From positions 186,001-250,000 of the forward strand of contig NZ_VTKZ01000001.1 in NCBI RefSeq assembly GCF_020514115.1: a stretch of DNA of 64,000 nt, read 5' to 3'. This DNA comes from Synechococcus sp. MU1642. GTDB lineage: Bacteria; Cyanobacteriota; Cyanobacteriia; PCC-6307; Cyanobiaceae. Positions 41,769 through 54,007 of this stretch are shown here, piece after piece; positions within the stretch are counted from its first letter, which is position 1, and every line of letters starts with the position of its first letter. A program made the translations under genes and the position numbers. The notes under the pieces were generated by a model, which saw only the letters and a program-made list of their open reading frames with translations, was not told where the DNA came from and searched no databases.

Positions 41769-42664
41769 GCAAGTACAGCTCCATTCCCCCCGCCGAGCGA
41801 TTGCCGGACTGGCTGCGACGGCCGATTGGCAACGCATCGGAGTTGGAGCGGGTGCAGGGGCTGGTGAAGCAGAACCGCCTGCACACCATCTGCGAGGAGG
41901 GTCGCTGCCCCAACCGCGGCGAGTGCTACGCCGCCGGAACAGCGACGTTCCTATTGGGCGGCTCAATCTGCACCCGCAGCTGTGCCTTCTGCCAGGTGGA
42001 CAAGGGCCAGGCCCCGATGCCGCTGGATGCCGCGGAAGCGGAGCGGGTGGCAAATGCGGTGGAGGCGATGCAACTCCGCTATGTGGTGCTCACGGCGGTG
42101 GCCCGCGACGATCTTGCCGACCACGGCGCCAGCCTGTTCACCACCACCATGGCGGCGATCCGGGCCCGCAATCCGCTCATCGCCCTTGAGGTGCTCACCC
42201 CCGATTTCTGGGGCGGTGTGGCGGACTCGGAGCGGGCCGTGATGGCCCAGCGGGAGCGGCTGGCGACAGTGCTGGGGGCCCAACCGGTTTGCTTTAACCA
42301 CAACCTGGAAACGGTGCAGCGGCTGCAGGGGGAGGTGCGCCGGGGAGCCACTTATGAACGATCGCTCGGTTTGCTCGCGGCGGCCCGGGAGCTGGCGCCT
42401 CAGATCCCAACCAAGAGTGGTCTGATGCTCGGCTTGGGGGAGAGCCGCGACGAGGTGATCGCCACCCTCCAGGATCTTCGCGCCGTGGATTGCCAACGGA
42501 TCACCCTGGGGCAGTACCTGCGCCCCTCGCTTGAGCACATTCCAGTGGCCCGCTACTGGACGCCCCAGGAGTTCGACGCGTTGGCGGAGGTGGCCCGTGA
42601 GCTTGGATTTGCTCAGGTGCGCAGTGGCCCGCTGGTGCGCAGCAGTTATCACGCCGCCGACTGA
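41765..42664 (+). CDS. lipA: LipA, lipoyl synthase, 299 aa
   Basis: Radical-SAM enzyme inserting sulfurs at C6 and C8 of octanoyl groups. Auxiliary cluster Cys in [12 protein letters not shown], radical-SAM CxxxCxxC as CTRSCAFC, and the C-terminal RSSYHA Ser ligand. Start overlaps recR (ATGA). The 3' end overlaps the opposing gene by 16 nt. Confidence 0.96.
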   Translation: MSKYSSIPPAERLPDWLRRPIGNASELERVQGLVKQNRLHTICEEGRCPNRGECYAAGTATFLLGGSICTRSCAFCQVDKGQAPMPLDAAEAERVANAVEAMQLRYVVLTAVARDDLADHGASLFTTTMAAIRARNPLIALEVLTPDFWGGVADSERAVMAQRERLATVLGAQPVCFNHNLETVQRLQGEVRRGATYERSLGLLAAARELAPQIPTKSGLMLGLGESRDEVIATLQDLRAVDCQRITLGQYLRPSLEHIPVARYWTPQEFDALAEVARELGFAQVRSGPLVRSSYHAAD

Positions 42665-43170
42665 CGCCAGCTCCGCAGACTGCGGTCCAGAACGGTTGCC
42701 ACATCGCTACTCATCAGGGCCCCGGCGCCTCCCCAGACCATGCGCAGGGGGAGATCCCAAAGCGCTGCTTCCACATCACGGGTTTTGTTGAAGCCGCGTT
42801 GGTGGAAGTAGCGCACCAGCCGGCGGTGTTGCTGCTCGTCGTCGCGGATGGCTAGCAACCGGGCCTTTGTACAAGGCGTGGCCTCCTGGGCCCAGGCCAT
42901 GGTGGCCGCCCAGATCAGATCACCCACGCCCGCAGGTGCCTTCGGCATCACCCGCATCGTGTCGAGCTGCAGGCCCGTGGCAGCGGGGTAGGCCCATCCC
43001 TTCATTTCCCCCAACAGCAACAGGCTGCCGCTGGCGGCTTGCCGGGCCACCACCAACCGCAGGCTCCACAGCCCCAGGGGGCGCCCCACCTGCAATCGCA
43101 GCAGCAGTCCGCGTTCGCGGGCCTCGGCTTCCAGGTGTTCGAGCATCGATCGGGAGGTGGTCGTGCTCAT
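42649..43170 (-). CDS. Conserved hypothetical protein, possible acetyltransferase-like fold, 173 aa
   Basis: Reads [60 protein letters not shown] and [26 protein letters not shown], ending RSWRQSAA. The last part (E.Q...L..YF...GF) recalls GNAT folds, but catalytic motifs are not clear. Its start overlaps the stop of the GST gene (ATGA) and it belongs to a leftward run. Confidence 0.6.
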   Translation of the reverse strand: MSTTTSRSMLEHLEAEARERGLLLRLQVGRPLGLWSLRLVVARQAASGSLLLLGEMKGWAYPAATGLQLDTMRVMPKAPAGVGDLIWAATMAWAQEATPCTKARLLAIRDDEQQHRRLVRYFHQRGFNKTRDVEAALWDLPLRMVWGGAGALMSSDVATVLDRSLRSWRQSAA

Positions 43171-44138
43171 GCTGCCGCGGTCATGGCGACGACCGAGCGG
43201 ACCGCCTCCAGGGGCAATGGACCGTAGAGATGGGGGAACAGTTCGCCGGTGGGAATTGCATCGGCCCGTAGGGGAGCGTTCATCGCGGCGGGATCAATCT
43301 CCAGCAGGAGCACCTCGCCAGCGTCCGCATAAAAACGCACAAATGTGTCTCTTACCTGCTCCTGCCATGAGCAGTGGATGAAGCCCACCTGCTCCAATGT
43401 CATCCCCCGGGTGGAGATGCGGTAGCTGCCGCTAGCCTGGGCAGCCTGCCAGTCGGCCTTAAGGGCTAGGTGAAACAGGGGTTGATCCAGGGGAACCGCG
43501 ATGGCATCAGCGGGGAAGTGGTGTTGCTGTCCCCCTGTACTCCAGGGGTCGGCGCGCTGCATAAGCCGCTCGAATCTGGGGTCCTCCAGGAAACGCTGGA
43601 GCCAGTGATGTAGGTCCTCCAGGGTGTTGTCGTTGTCGAATCTCTCGGGATCGGCGATGCGCCACTGCCGCACGAAGGGCCAGAGGGCGGCATCTGCCAG
43701 CGAGCAGTGCTCGCCCAGCAGCCAGCCCTGATCAGCGATCCTCTGGTTCCAGCTTTGCAGGATGGCGAGCCCGGAGGCGCATTGCTCGTCTTTGTTGGTG
43801 CCTGGGTAGCGGTCGGTGTACTTGAACCGGTCCAGATGATGTTTGAAAGCACCGTCGTTTTGCTCGATCAGCGCTGAGGCATCGCCGGTGTTGCGCAGCC
43901 CGCGAGGGTCCGCCTGAGCAAGGGCCCATTCCATCACCGCCAGACTTTCCTCGATCACCGTGCCGTCCGGCAGCACCAATACGGGCACCGTGCCCTTGGG
44001 GGAGACCGCCAACATCTCAGCGGGTTTGGCCTTCAGTGCGATCTCCCGCCACTGCACGAGAAGTCCGGCCTCCAGCAGGGCCCAGCGTGCGCGCATGGCG
44101 TAGGGGCAGCGTCTGAAGCTGTAGAGGATCGGCGGCAA
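43167..44138 (-). CDS. Glutathione S-transferase fused to DUF952, 323 aa
   Basis: N-terminal thioredoxin-like GST domain: YSFRRCPYAMRARWALLEAG at residue 5 with the CPYA motif, then SPKGTVPVLVLPDGTVIEES; GST alpha-helical domain to about residue 205 (WLLGEHCSLADAALWPFVRQ). Residues 215-323 are a DUF952 domain: GMTLEQVGFIHCSWQEQV, RFYADAGEVLLLEID and GELFPHLYGPLPLEAV. Both domains are intact in one frame. The DUF952 role is unknown. Confidence 0.88.
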   Translation of the reverse strand: MPPILYSFRRCPYAMRARWALLEAGLLVQWREIALKAKPAEMLAVSPKGTVPVLVLPDGTVIEESLAVMEWALAQADPRGLRNTGDASALIEQNDGAFKHHLDRFKYTDRYPGTNKDEQCASGLAILQSWNQRIADQGWLLGEHCSLADAALWPFVRQWRIADPERFDNDNTLEDLHHWLQRFLEDPRFERLMQRADPWSTGGQQHHFPADAIAVPLDQPLFHLALKADWQAAQASGSYRISTRGMTLEQVGFIHCSWQEQVRDTFVRFYADAGEVLLLEIDPAAMNAPLRADAIPTGELFPHLYGPLPLEAVRSVVAMTAAA

Positions 44139-44186
44139 GGCATCGGGTGGTCCCTGGCAGGGATTGTCCGATGCGGCCTGATCTCC

Positions 44187-45155
44187 TCAGGCCTGCTGCT
44201 GGTCGATGTTGTGTTGGTCGATCTGGCGTTGCCGCATGGCGAAGCGTTCCCGGTCGGCATCGGTGAAGCGATCCACGCAGTGCACGCACTGCACCCCCTT
44301 GATGTAGCTCGGCAATTCGCGTTGCTGGGCTGACAACGGCAGGCCGCAGGCGTGGCAAAGACTGTGCTCGCCGGGTTCCAGCCGGTGGTTCAACGCCACC
44401 CGTTGATCAAAGACAAAGCACTCCCCTTGCCAGCGGCTCTCGGCTTCCGGTACCAGTTCGAGGTACTTGAGGATGCCGCCGCGCAGGTGGTGCACCTCCC
44501 CGAAGCCCTCTTGCTGCAGGTAGCTGCTGGCTTTCTCGCAACGGATTCCGCCGGTGCAGAACATGGCGATGCGTTTGCTGCCCTTCTGTTCCATCAGGGG
44601 CCGAAGCGTGGACTCTGCCCATTTCGGAAAGTCGCGGAAGCTCTCGGTGCTGGGGTCGATGGCCCCCTCGAACGTGCCGATCGCTGTTTCGTAGCTGTTG
44701 CGGGTGTCGATCACCAGGGTGTCGGGATCATCCACCAGTGCATTCCAGTCGTCCGGCTCCACGTAGGTGCCCACGCTGGTGCGGGGATCCACGCTGTCCA
44801 CGCCGATGGTCACGATCTCCTTTTTGCGCCGGGCTTTGAAGCGGCGGAACACCGGCTTGTTGGTCCAGCTGCGCTTCACCTCCAACCGTGCGTAGTGGTC
44901 GTTGCCGAGCACCAAGGAAGTGCGCAGATGATCCAGCACCGCATCAACTGCTGATTCCGGGCCACTGATCGTGCCGTTCACCCCTTCATGGGCCACCAAC
45001 ACCGAGCCGTGCACGCTGCCATCGCAAGCCAGGGTCGGCAAGCTGCTTAGCAATGTCTCCCTGAGCTCGTCATTCAGGGGCGTGAAGGCATAAAACGCCG
45101 CCACCAGGAGCCGGCTGTCTTTCGCCAGCACAGGCTCCAGGTTGCTCGAGTCCAC
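44187..45155 (-). CDS. trhO: TrhO, tRNA uridine-34 hydroxylase (rhodanese-like), 322 aa
   Basis: Oxygen-dependent route to 5-hydroxyuridine at tRNA position 34. N-terminal acylphosphatase-like part (YAFTPLNDELRETLLSS), rhodanese domain with VIDTRNSYETAIGTFEGAID and active Cys in MFCTGGIRCEKASSYL, and a C-terminal zinc-like Cys set (CHACGLPLS, CVHCVDRF). Length as for YceA/TrhO proteins. Confidence 0.92.
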   Translation of the reverse strand: MDSSNLEPVLAKDSRLLVAAFYAFTPLNDELRETLLSSLPTLACDGSVHGSVLVAHEGVNGTISGPESAVDAVLDHLRTSLVLGNDHYARLEVKRSWTNKPVFRRFKARRKKEIVTIGVDSVDPRTSVGTYVEPDDWNALVDDPDTLVIDTRNSYETAIGTFEGAIDPSTESFRDFPKWAESTLRPLMEQKGSKRIAMFCTGGIRCEKASSYLQQEGFGEVHHLRGGILKYLELVPEAESRWQGECFVFDQRVALNHRLEPGEHSLCHACGLPLSAQQRELPSYIKGVQCVHCVDRFTDADRERFAMRQRQIDQHNIDQQQA

Positions 45156-45222
45156 GCTGTTAGGGGTTCAACATTCCTCCAGCCTGCATCAGGCCGGGTC
45201 GTTCCACCCGTGTTGTTGGTCG

Positions 45223-45393
45223 TCAGGCTTTCCTGCTGATGCGAACCGCCGCCGGTTTCAGGGGACAGGCCAGGGCATGGAAGGGCTTGTGTCCCCCTTC
45301 AAAGATCAGGCTTCCCATCGGTTGAGCGTTGGCGCTGTCGATCTTCATGGCTGTGCCACAGACCAATACGGTGTAGCTCAACAGGGACGACAC
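45223..45393 (-). CDS. Small protein with ALACPL motif, paralogue, up to 56 aa
   Basis: Reads SYTVLVCGTAMKIDSANAQP then SLIFEGGHKPFHALACPLKP and a basic tail. The core EGxHxPFxALACPL matches the gene at 8361-8522. Possible starts: GTG 45393, TTG 45381 or ATG 45348; the region upstream of ATG looks conserved-type, so I use the longest. Function unknown. Confidence 0.55.
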   Translation of the reverse strand: MSSLLSYTVLVCGTAMKIDSANAQPMGSLIFEGGHKPFHALACPLKPAAVRISRKA

Positions 45394-45578
45394 CCACAAT
45401 GAGTCTTTTGTGCAGTGTTTCCGGTTGGTGACAGTCGGGGTTGTCCGCGCAGGACCCTTCGGCCAGTTCTCAATAGCGGTGATTGTGGTGACGTTGCTTG
45501 TCCGTCTTTGATCGCCTCCAGGATCACGGACAGAACAAACAGACCAAGCAGGGAGGGGATGACGATGGGATCGATCAA
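45378..45578 (-). CDS. Possible small membrane protein, 66 aa
   Basis: TTG start behind GAGGTG: IDPIVIPSLLGLFVLSVILE is a good span, followed by a basic Arg/Thr-rich tail of poor quality. The first 25 residues look real; the tail may be out of frame. Its end overlaps the ALACPL gene start. Confidence 0.35.
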   Translation of the reverse strand: MIDPIVIPSLLGLFVLSVILEAIKDGQATSPQSPLLRTGRRVLRGQPRLSPTGNTAQKTHCGCRPC

Positions 45579-45667
45579 GGCACCTCATCGACGGGCTTTT
45601 CCCTGCCTAGCCCTGCACAGACATCCTCAATGTGCCAGTGGAGCAATCGTTGCATGGGGTCGGCTGA

Positions 45668-46663
45668 TCAGTGGGGCGAGCAGCTGGCCCGAGCCGCCGC
45701 TTCCTCCTGCCAGTTGGCTGTCACCCCCGCATCGGCGAGAAGTTGGCGGTCGGCCTCCACATCCGGGTTGCCGGTCGTGAGCAGAACATCGCCGTAGAAG
45801 ATCGAATCTGCCCCCGCCTGAAGGCAGAGGATCTGTGCTTCTCGGCTCATCGATTCACGGCCGGCGCTCAACCGCACCCGGGCGTGAGGCATAAGGATTC
45901 TCGCAGTCGCCACCATCCGCACTAGCTCCAGCGGTTCAAAGGGAGCCTGCTCTTCCAAAGGGGTTCCCTCCACCGCCACCAACCCGTTCACCGGAACGCT
46001 TTCGGGATGGGGGTTCATGCTGGCCAGCACCTGCAGCATGGAGGCACGGTCCCTCAGGGTTTCACCCATTCCGATGATGCCGCCGCAGCAGAGGGTGACG
46101 CCGGCATTGCGAACCCTTTGCAGGGTCTCTAGCCGTTCCTGGTAGGTGCGTGTGGAGATGATCCGTTCGTAATGCTCGGGGCTGGTGTCGAGGTTGTGGT
46201 TGTAGGCCGTGAGACCAGCTTCTGATAGCCGTTCCGCCTGTTGGTCGGTGAGCATCCCCGCGGTCACGCAGGCCTCCATCCCTATGCCGCGGACCCCTCG
46301 CACCATTTCGAGCATCGCCTCAAAGGGAGCGCCATCACGGATCTCGCGCCAGGCCCAGCCCATGCAGAAGCGGTCAGCACCGGCCTCCTTGGCGGCCCGG
46401 GCGCGCTGAAGCACCGGCTCTACCTGCATCTGGGCCTCAAAGGCCGTGACGTCACTGCTGTTGTGGATCGACTGAGAGCAGTAGGAACAGTCTTCTTCGC
46501 AGCCCCCTGTTTTCACGCTCAGCAGCGAGGCCAGCTGCACCCGGTAGCCAGGGTTGGCTTCCCGATGCACGGTTTGAGCTTGCCAGAGCAGCTCCATCAA
46601 GGGAAGTTCTAGGAGGGTCTGGATCTCCTCGATGGTCCAGTCGTGGCGGATGCTGAGGGTCAT
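45668..46663 (-). CDS. bioB: BioB, biotin synthase, 331 aa
   Basis: Radical-SAM enzyme making biotin from dethiobiotin. [11 protein letters not shown] carries the CxxxCxxC cluster motif, with [33 protein letters not shown] and [20 protein letters not shown] typical. Start overlaps the uppS stop by 4 nt. Confidence 0.96.
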   Translation of the reverse strand: MTLSIRHDWTIEEIQTLLELPLMELLWQAQTVHREANPGYRVQLASLLSVKTGGCEEDCSYCSQSIHNSSDVTAFEAQMQVEPVLQRARAAKEAGADRFCMGWAWREIRDGAPFEAMLEMVRGVRGIGMEACVTAGMLTDQQAERLSEAGLTAYNHNLDTSPEHYERIISTRTYQERLETLQRVRNAGVTLCCGGIIGMGETLRDRASMLQVLASMNPHPESVPVNGLVAVEGTPLEEQAPFEPLELVRMVATARILMPHARVRLSAGRESMSREAQILCLQAGADSIFYGDVLLTTGNPDVEADRQLLADAGVTANWQEEAAARASCSPH

Positions 46664-47442
46664 GGGTTGATCGGATCAAGACCGCCGAAGCGGCGGTGGC
46701 GACGTTGGAAATCGAGCAGAGCGGCTTTCAAGGCATCGGCATTGAAGTCAGGCCAAAGCACATCGGTGACGTGAATTTCGGCGTAGGCCAGTTGCCAGAG
46801 CAGGAAATTGCTGATGCGGTGTTCCCCGCTGGTGCGGATCAACAGATCGGGGTCTTGTTCGCCAGCAGTGAATAGTTCTGCGGCGATGCTGTTTTCATCA
46901 ATGCTGACGGGGTCCAGTTCCCCGGCAGCAGCGCGTTGGGCCAGACGCTGAGCGGCTCGCACCAGCTCCCGTCGTCCGCCGTAATTGGTGCACACATTGA
47001 AGTGAATTCCTTTATTGCCCGCCGTCCGGGCCGTGGCGTCGGCAATCAGCTCCTGCAGTTTCTGGGGCAGAGCGTTCAGATCGCCGAGAAAGCGAATCCG
47101 CACCTGTTCGGCCTCCAGGGCCTGCAGTTCAGCCTGTAATACCCCTTCGAATAGGGTCATCAGGAAATTCACTTCCTCGCCGGGGCGCGACCAGTTCTCC
47201 GTGGAGAACGCGTAGGCCGTGAGGGATTGAATGCCCCAGTCGCTGCACAGCCGGAGGGTGGACTTCAGCGCTTCAACGCCGGCACGATGCCCCATCACGC
47301 GCGGCAAACCGCGGGATTTGGCCCAGCGACCGTTGCCATCCATGATCAGGGCCACATGCTGCGGGAGCCGACCTGGGTCGAGGTCCGCAGGCAGAAGCGA
47401 ACGATCGGCCGTGTCAGTGCTGGTGGCCGGAGGGCGGCTCAA
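46660..47442 (-). CDS. uppS: UppS-type isoprenyl (undecaprenyl diphosphate) synthase, 260 aa
   Basis: Cis-prenyltransferase supplying the cell-wall lipid carrier. [20 protein letters not shown] with the catalytic Asp at residue 35, [56 protein letters not shown]. Coupled upstream to cdaA and downstream to bioB by 4-nt overlaps. Confidence 0.95.
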   Translation of the reverse strand: MSRPPATSTDTADRSLLPADLDPGRLPQHVALIMDGNGRWAKSRGLPRVMGHRAGVEALKSTLRLCSDWGIQSLTAYAFSTENWSRPGEEVNFLMTLFEGVLQAELQALEAEQVRIRFLGDLNALPQKLQELIADATARTAGNKGIHFNVCTNYGGRRELVRAAQRLAQRAAAGELDPVSIDENSIAAELFTAGEQDPDLLIRTSGEHRISNFLLWQLAYAEIHVTDVLWPDFNADALKAALLDFQRRHRRFGGLDPINP

Positions 47443-48269
47443 GACAGCGATTCGGACGGAGCGCTACCCACCGTACGTCGTGCCGGCGGCATCGATTCGG
47501 CGGTGCTGAACAGCTCCCTGAGCAGTTCCTGGAGGCGAGAACTGGTGATCGGTCGTTCCAGCTTGCCCTGGTTCGCCAGAGACAGTGTTCCTGTTTCTTC
47601 CGACACCACAATGCAGATGCAGCGATCAAAGCGTTCGGTGATGCCGAGTGCCGCAAGATGCCGAGTGCCGAAACGGCTCACGCTGTGTCTAGATAGGGGA
47701 AGAATCACGCCAGCCGACTCGATTCGATTGCCCCGTACCAGCACGGCACCGTCGTGGAGGGGGGTGTCGGCGGCGAACAGGTTGAGCATCAGCTCGCGAC
47801 TCAGCACAGCACCAATGGGGATGCCGGGATTGAGAAAATCCTCGGGCCTCAGGTCGCTTCCAAGGTCCACCACGATCAAGGCACCACGCCTCAACTGAGA
47901 CAGCCGGCCCGCTGCCTCAGTGATTTGGCTAACGGTTCCCGCCGAAGCGCTGAACTCTTTCTGGGGATTGCCCAGCAATACAGCGAGGCGACCGGTTCCT
48001 AGAAGCTCCATCAGGCGACGCAGCTCGCCTTGCCAAAGGATGGCCAGGGACAGCGAGCAGGCCATGACGAGCGCGTCTACCAGTTTTGTGGTGAGGGGCA
48101 AGTTGGCGAAGCGCTGGACAAACCAGGCCATCGCCACCAGAAACAACCAACCTCGAAGCAGCCAGAGGGTGCGCTGCTCATTGACGCGAGAAAAAAGCAG
48201 AAAGCCGATGGAAGAGGCAAAGAGAACGTCGAGCACCAGGCGCGGATCCACCACCGCCAATACGTTCAC
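47439..48269 (-). CDS. cdaA: CdaA, membrane diadenylate cyclase (c-di-AMP synthase), about 276 aa
   Basis: Makes c-di-AMP, which tunes potassium and osmotic state. Three N-terminal spans ([17 protein letters not shown] and others), then the DAC domain: [35 protein letters not shown] with the DGA motif, and [20 protein letters not shown] with the RH motif. Start taken as GTG 48269 behind GAAGGG; TTG 48260 and longer frames are alternatives. Confidence 0.92.
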   Translation of the reverse strand: MNVLAVVDPRLVLDVLFASSIGFLLFSRVNEQRTLWLLRGWLFLVAMAWFVQRFANLPLTTKLVDALVMACSLSLAILWQGELRRLMELLGTGRLAVLLGNPQKEFSASAGTVSQITEAAGRLSQLRRGALIVVDLGSDLRPEDFLNPGIPIGAVLSRELMLNLFAADTPLHDGAVLVRGNRIESAGVILPLSRHSVSRFGTRHLAALGITERFDRCICIVVSEETGTLSLANQGKLERPITSSRLQELLRELFSTAESMPPARRTVGSAPSESLS

Positions 48270-48291
48270 TCCGCCCTTCTCAGTACTGCAT

Positions 48292-49629
48292 TCAACGTAA
48301 CGCGTTGAATCGTTCTGGCAAAACGTCGTAGCGCAGCAGGTCATCCGGCTGCTCCCGTTTCTGCACCAGTTCTGCTGAACCGTCATGCACCAGAACGGCA
48401 GCAGGCCTCGGGATCCGGTTGTAATTCGAACTCATTGAGGCGTTGTAAGCACCGGTGGCAAACACGGCGACGATGTCACCGCTCTCGGTGGTGGGTAGGG
48501 GGAGGTCCTTCAGCAGCACATCGCCGGATTCGCAGTGCTTGCCCACCAGGTTCACGCTTTCGTCTGGCTTGGCCAGGGGGCGATCGGCCAGGCAGCAGGT
48601 GTAGAGCGACTGGTAGGTGATCGGGCGAGGGTTGTCGCTCATGCCACCGTCGATGGCCACGTAGGTGCGCACGTTCGGGATCGTTTTGCGCGAGCCCACC
48701 GAATACAGGGTCATGCCGGCGGTTGCCACCAGGGAACGACCCGGTTCGCACATCAATCGCGGCAGCTCGAGGTCTCGTTCCTGGCAGGCGCTTGTGACGG
48801 CTTCTGCCACCACCTGGATCCACTGTTCAATGCTCGGAGGATCGTCCGACTCCACGTAGCGGATGCCAAGGCCACCTCCGACGTTGAGGTCGGTTACGGG
48901 ATGGCCCAGCTCACGGGCCAGCTTCAGCTTGTCGGCCATCACCGCCGCCAGATCCCGGTGAGGCTCGAGTTCAAAAATCTGCGAGCCGATGTGGGCGTGC
49001 AGTCCGGTGAGTTGGGCCCAGGGTTGTCCAATAAGGCTTCGCAGCACAGGCTCCACCTGGTCAGGATCGAAGCCGAACTTGCTGTCCAGGTGACCGGTGC
49101 GGATGTATTCGTGCGTGTGGCACTCGATTCCGGGGGTGAAGCGCAGCATCAGGCGTGCCGGTTCGGCTCCAGCGGGCAGAAGTTCGGCGAGGCGATCGAG
49201 ATCGTGCTGGTTGTCCACAACGATCATCACCTTGTTGGCATAGGCGAGCAGCAGCTCCTCGTCGGATTTGTTGTTGCCGTGCAGGACCATGCGCTCCCCG
49301 GGCATCCCCCCGCGCAGCGCCGTCAGCAATTCACCGGCTGACACGGCATCTAGACCCAGCCCTTCGGAGGCCGCCAGGCTGCTCATCACCAGAGAGCTGT
49401 TCGCTTTGGAGGCGTAGATCGGCAGGGATGGCCCGGAGTAATGCTTTTCCAGGGCCTGGCGGTAAGCCCGGCAGGTGGCCCGAACGGTCTCTTCATCCAG
49501 CACATACAACGGTGTGCCGTAACGCTCGGCCAGATCGCTGAGACGACACCCCCCAACAACAAGACGGTCGGTGCCGTCGAGTCCTGTGGTGATCGGGGTC
49601 AGGTTGCGATTGGGGCTCTCCGCATCCAT
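48292..49629 (-). CDS. lysA: LysA, diaminopimelate decarboxylase, 445 aa
   Basis: PLP enzyme, last step of lysine synthesis. SLPIYASKANSSLVMSSLAA carries the PLP lysine; HIGSQIFELEPHRDLA, LNVGGGLGIRY, CEPGRSLVATAGM and HCESGDVLLKDLPL are typical. I use ATG 49629 (AGGCG upstream); GTG 49671 is 14 codons longer. Divergent from rimI, whose reading frame begins nearby. Confidence 0.94.
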   Translation of the reverse strand: MDAESPNRNLTPITTGLDGTDRLVVGGCRLSDLAERYGTPLYVLDEETVRATCRAYRQALEKHYSGPSLPIYASKANSSLVMSSLAASEGLGLDAVSAGELLTALRGGMPGERMVLHGNNKSDEELLLAYANKVMIVVDNQHDLDRLAELLPAGAEPARLMLRFTPGIECHTHEYIRTGHLDSKFGFDPDQVEPVLRSLIGQPWAQLTGLHAHIGSQIFELEPHRDLAAVMADKLKLARELGHPVTDLNVGGGLGIRYVESDDPPSIEQWIQVVAEAVTSACQERDLELPRLMCEPGRSLVATAGMTLYSVGSRKTIPNVRTYVAIDGGMSDNPRPITYQSLYTCCLADRPLAKPDESVNLVGKHCESGDVLLKDLPLPTTESGDIVAVFATGAYNASMSSNYNRIPRPAAVLVHDGSAELVQKREQPDDLLRYDVLPERFNALR

Positions 49630-49674
49630 GTTCGCCTCGAAAGGCCGTTGACTGGTGATGGTTTGGGTCACGGA

Positions 49675-50190
49675 GTGGCGGCGTCGGAGGGCAATCTAGG
49701 AATCGACCCTGCAGTGGGCGGACTGACCCCGCAGATCCTGCGTCTTGATCCGTCCTGGCAGCAAGCCTGTCTGGCATTGGATCAACGGGCGCTTAACTGC
49801 CTCTGGACAGGAGAGCAATGGCGGCGGGAGCTGGACGACCCCCGTCGCCTCTGCATCGGTCTTGTGCAGCTCGACGCCCTGATGGGTGTGGCCTGTGGCT
49901 GGATGGTGGCCGATGAGCTGCACATCACAGCGCTGGCTGTGGATCCCGACAGGCGTCGCAGTGGCCATGGAGGTCTGCTTTTGCAAGCACTGTTGCAACG
50001 GGCACGACAGCACGGTGCAGTGCACGCCACCCTCGAGGTAGCCAGCGACAACGTTGCCGCTCTGGCGCTATATGCCAAAGCCGGTTTCCGCACCGCAGGC
50101 ACCCGTTCCGGGTACTACTCCGATGGTCGCGATGCCCTTATTCAGTGGTGTCGCATTCCGTCAGCGCCGTTGCCCATGTCGGCCGAATGA
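49675..50190 (+). CDS. rimI: RimI-type N-acetyltransferase (GNAT), 171 aa
   Basis: Protein N-terminal acetyltransferase fold: MVADELHITALAVDPDRRRS with the acetyl-CoA loop GHGGLLLQALLQRARQ, then LEVASDNVAALALYAKAGFR and RSGYYSDGRDALIQWC, all RimI features. Start is GTG 49675 or GTG 49714. A terminator follows. Confidence 0.88.
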   Translation: MAASEGNLGIDPAVGGLTPQILRLDPSWQQACLALDQRALNCLWTGEQWRRELDDPRRLCIGLVQLDALMGVACGWMVADELHITALAVDPDRRRSGHGGLLLQALLQRARQHGAVHATLEVASDNVAALALYAKAGFRTAGTRSGYYSDGRDALIQWCRIPSAPLPMSAE

Positions 50191-50230
50191 AGTTGTTCGG
50201 TTTCCCGTCCCTGGGAGACAAAAAAAGCGG

Positions 50231-50260
50231 TGAATCTTCTGGGATTCATTGTTATTTTTC
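50231..50260 (+). terminator. Terminator after rimI
   Basis: TGAATC / GATTCA stem with loop TTCTGG, followed by TTGTTATTTTT. Confidence 0.7.
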
Positions 50261-50292
50261 GTGCGGTTCAGGCCAGTCTCAGACTGGAAAGT

Positions 50293-50310
50293 GACCGAAC
50301 AGACCGAACA
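50293..50310. promoter_or_regulatory. Tandem direct repeat in the clpC promoter region
   Basis: GACCGAACA occurs twice head-to-tail, 57 nt upstream of the clpC ATG. Just before it lies the palindrome CCAGTC TCA GACTGG (50273-50287). Both could be regulator sites; no known box is recognised. Confidence 0.4.
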
Positions 50311-50366
50311 CTCGCAGCGGTCTCTCAACCCTGATAGCTTGGTCACATCACTGCATTGGCCCAGCG

Positions 50367-52906
<2,540 letters not shown>

Positions 52907-52907
<1 letters not shown>

Positions 52908-54007
52908 TGGTTCGATCCACCTCGTCCCACTCCATTGCCCCCGCAAGCGTTTTGCGGGGGGATGAGGCGTGGGATGAGGCCTTGCCTCAGATCAAATCCC
53001 TCTGCTCACGTCCGTTGGTGCTGGGTCGCAGTTCCTCCACGGCTGAGCAGCGTCAGCGTTTGGTGGTGGATCTCCAGGGCCAAGGGCTTCTCCCCGTTCA
53101 GGCTCAGCTTCAGTTCGACTGCTGTGAGCAGGATCTTCACAAATTGGCTTTTGAAGCCCATGGCTGCGACGCCGTTTTGGCCGCAGGGGGCGGAAAAGTA
53201 CTAGATGCCGGCAAGCTGCTGGCCTACCGCCTTTCCCTTCCCTGCATCACTGTTCCGCTGAGCGCCTCCACCTGTGCCGGTTGGACGGCTCTGTCCAACA
53301 TCTATTCCCCTCAGGGTGCTTTCGAAGGGGATGTGGCTCTGGATCGTTGCCCAGACCTTCTCGTCTTCGATCACGGCTTGGTGCGCCAGGCCCCACCTCG
53401 CACTCTGGCCAGTGGTGTCGCTGATGCCCTGGCCAAGTGGTACGAAGCCTCAGTGAGCAGTGGCGACAGCAGCGATGGTCTGGTGCAGCAGGCCGTGCAA
53501 ATGGCTCGCGTGCTTCGGGATCAACTGCTGATCGATAGCCTCACGGCACTGGAAGACCCAGGCAGTGCGGCCTGGATGCGCACCGCCGAAGCCTGTGCCC
53601 TCACCGCCGGGGTGATTGGGGGGCTGGGCGGTGCCCGTTGCCGCACGGTTGCGGCCCATGCCGTTCACAACGGACTTACCCAGCTCGAGGCCTGTCATCA
53701 CGTTCTCCATGGCGAGAAGGTGGGTTTCGGAATTCTTGTGCAGCTTCGCTTGGAGGAACGTCTGGGCGGAAACCGGCTTGCAGCTCAGGCGCATCGCCAG
53801 CTGCTGCCGTTGCTGCGGCAGCTTGGTCTGCCCGTAAGCCTTGATGATCTTGGTCTGGCGCAGGCCAGCCTCAGTGACTTGCAGGAGGTGTGTCGCTTCG
53901 CTTGCCGCGATGGTTCCGATCTGCATCACTTGCCCTTCGCTGTGACGCCTGGTGCTTTGCTGGAGGCCCTTGTGGGTGCTGCGGAACTCAGCCCCATCAA
54001 CTTTTGA
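52907..54007 (+). CDS. Iron-containing alcohol dehydrogenase family (GldA-like), 366 aa
   Basis: Dehydroquinate-synthase fold NAD(P) and metal-dependent dehydrogenase. AAGGGKVLDAGKLLAYRL near residue 90 and TVPLSASTCAGWTALSNIYS bind the cofactor; metal ligands lie in VADALAKWYEA, AAHAVHNGLTQLEACHHVLH GEKVG. Substrate unknown; glycerol-1-phosphate or glycerol dehydrogenases are the nearest relatives I can name. ATG 52907 couples it to clpC, but the first 20 residues span a strong hairpin (52938-52960) so a later start is possible. Confidence 0.85.
52938..52960 (+). repeat. Perfect 9-bp hairpin at the clpC-dehydrogenase junction
   Basis: CCCCCGCAA pairs exactly with TTGCGGGGG around a 5-base loop, 31 nt inside the annotated dehydrogenase gene and right after the clpC stop. 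No T tract follows, so it may damp transcription or translation between the two genes. Confidence 0.55.
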
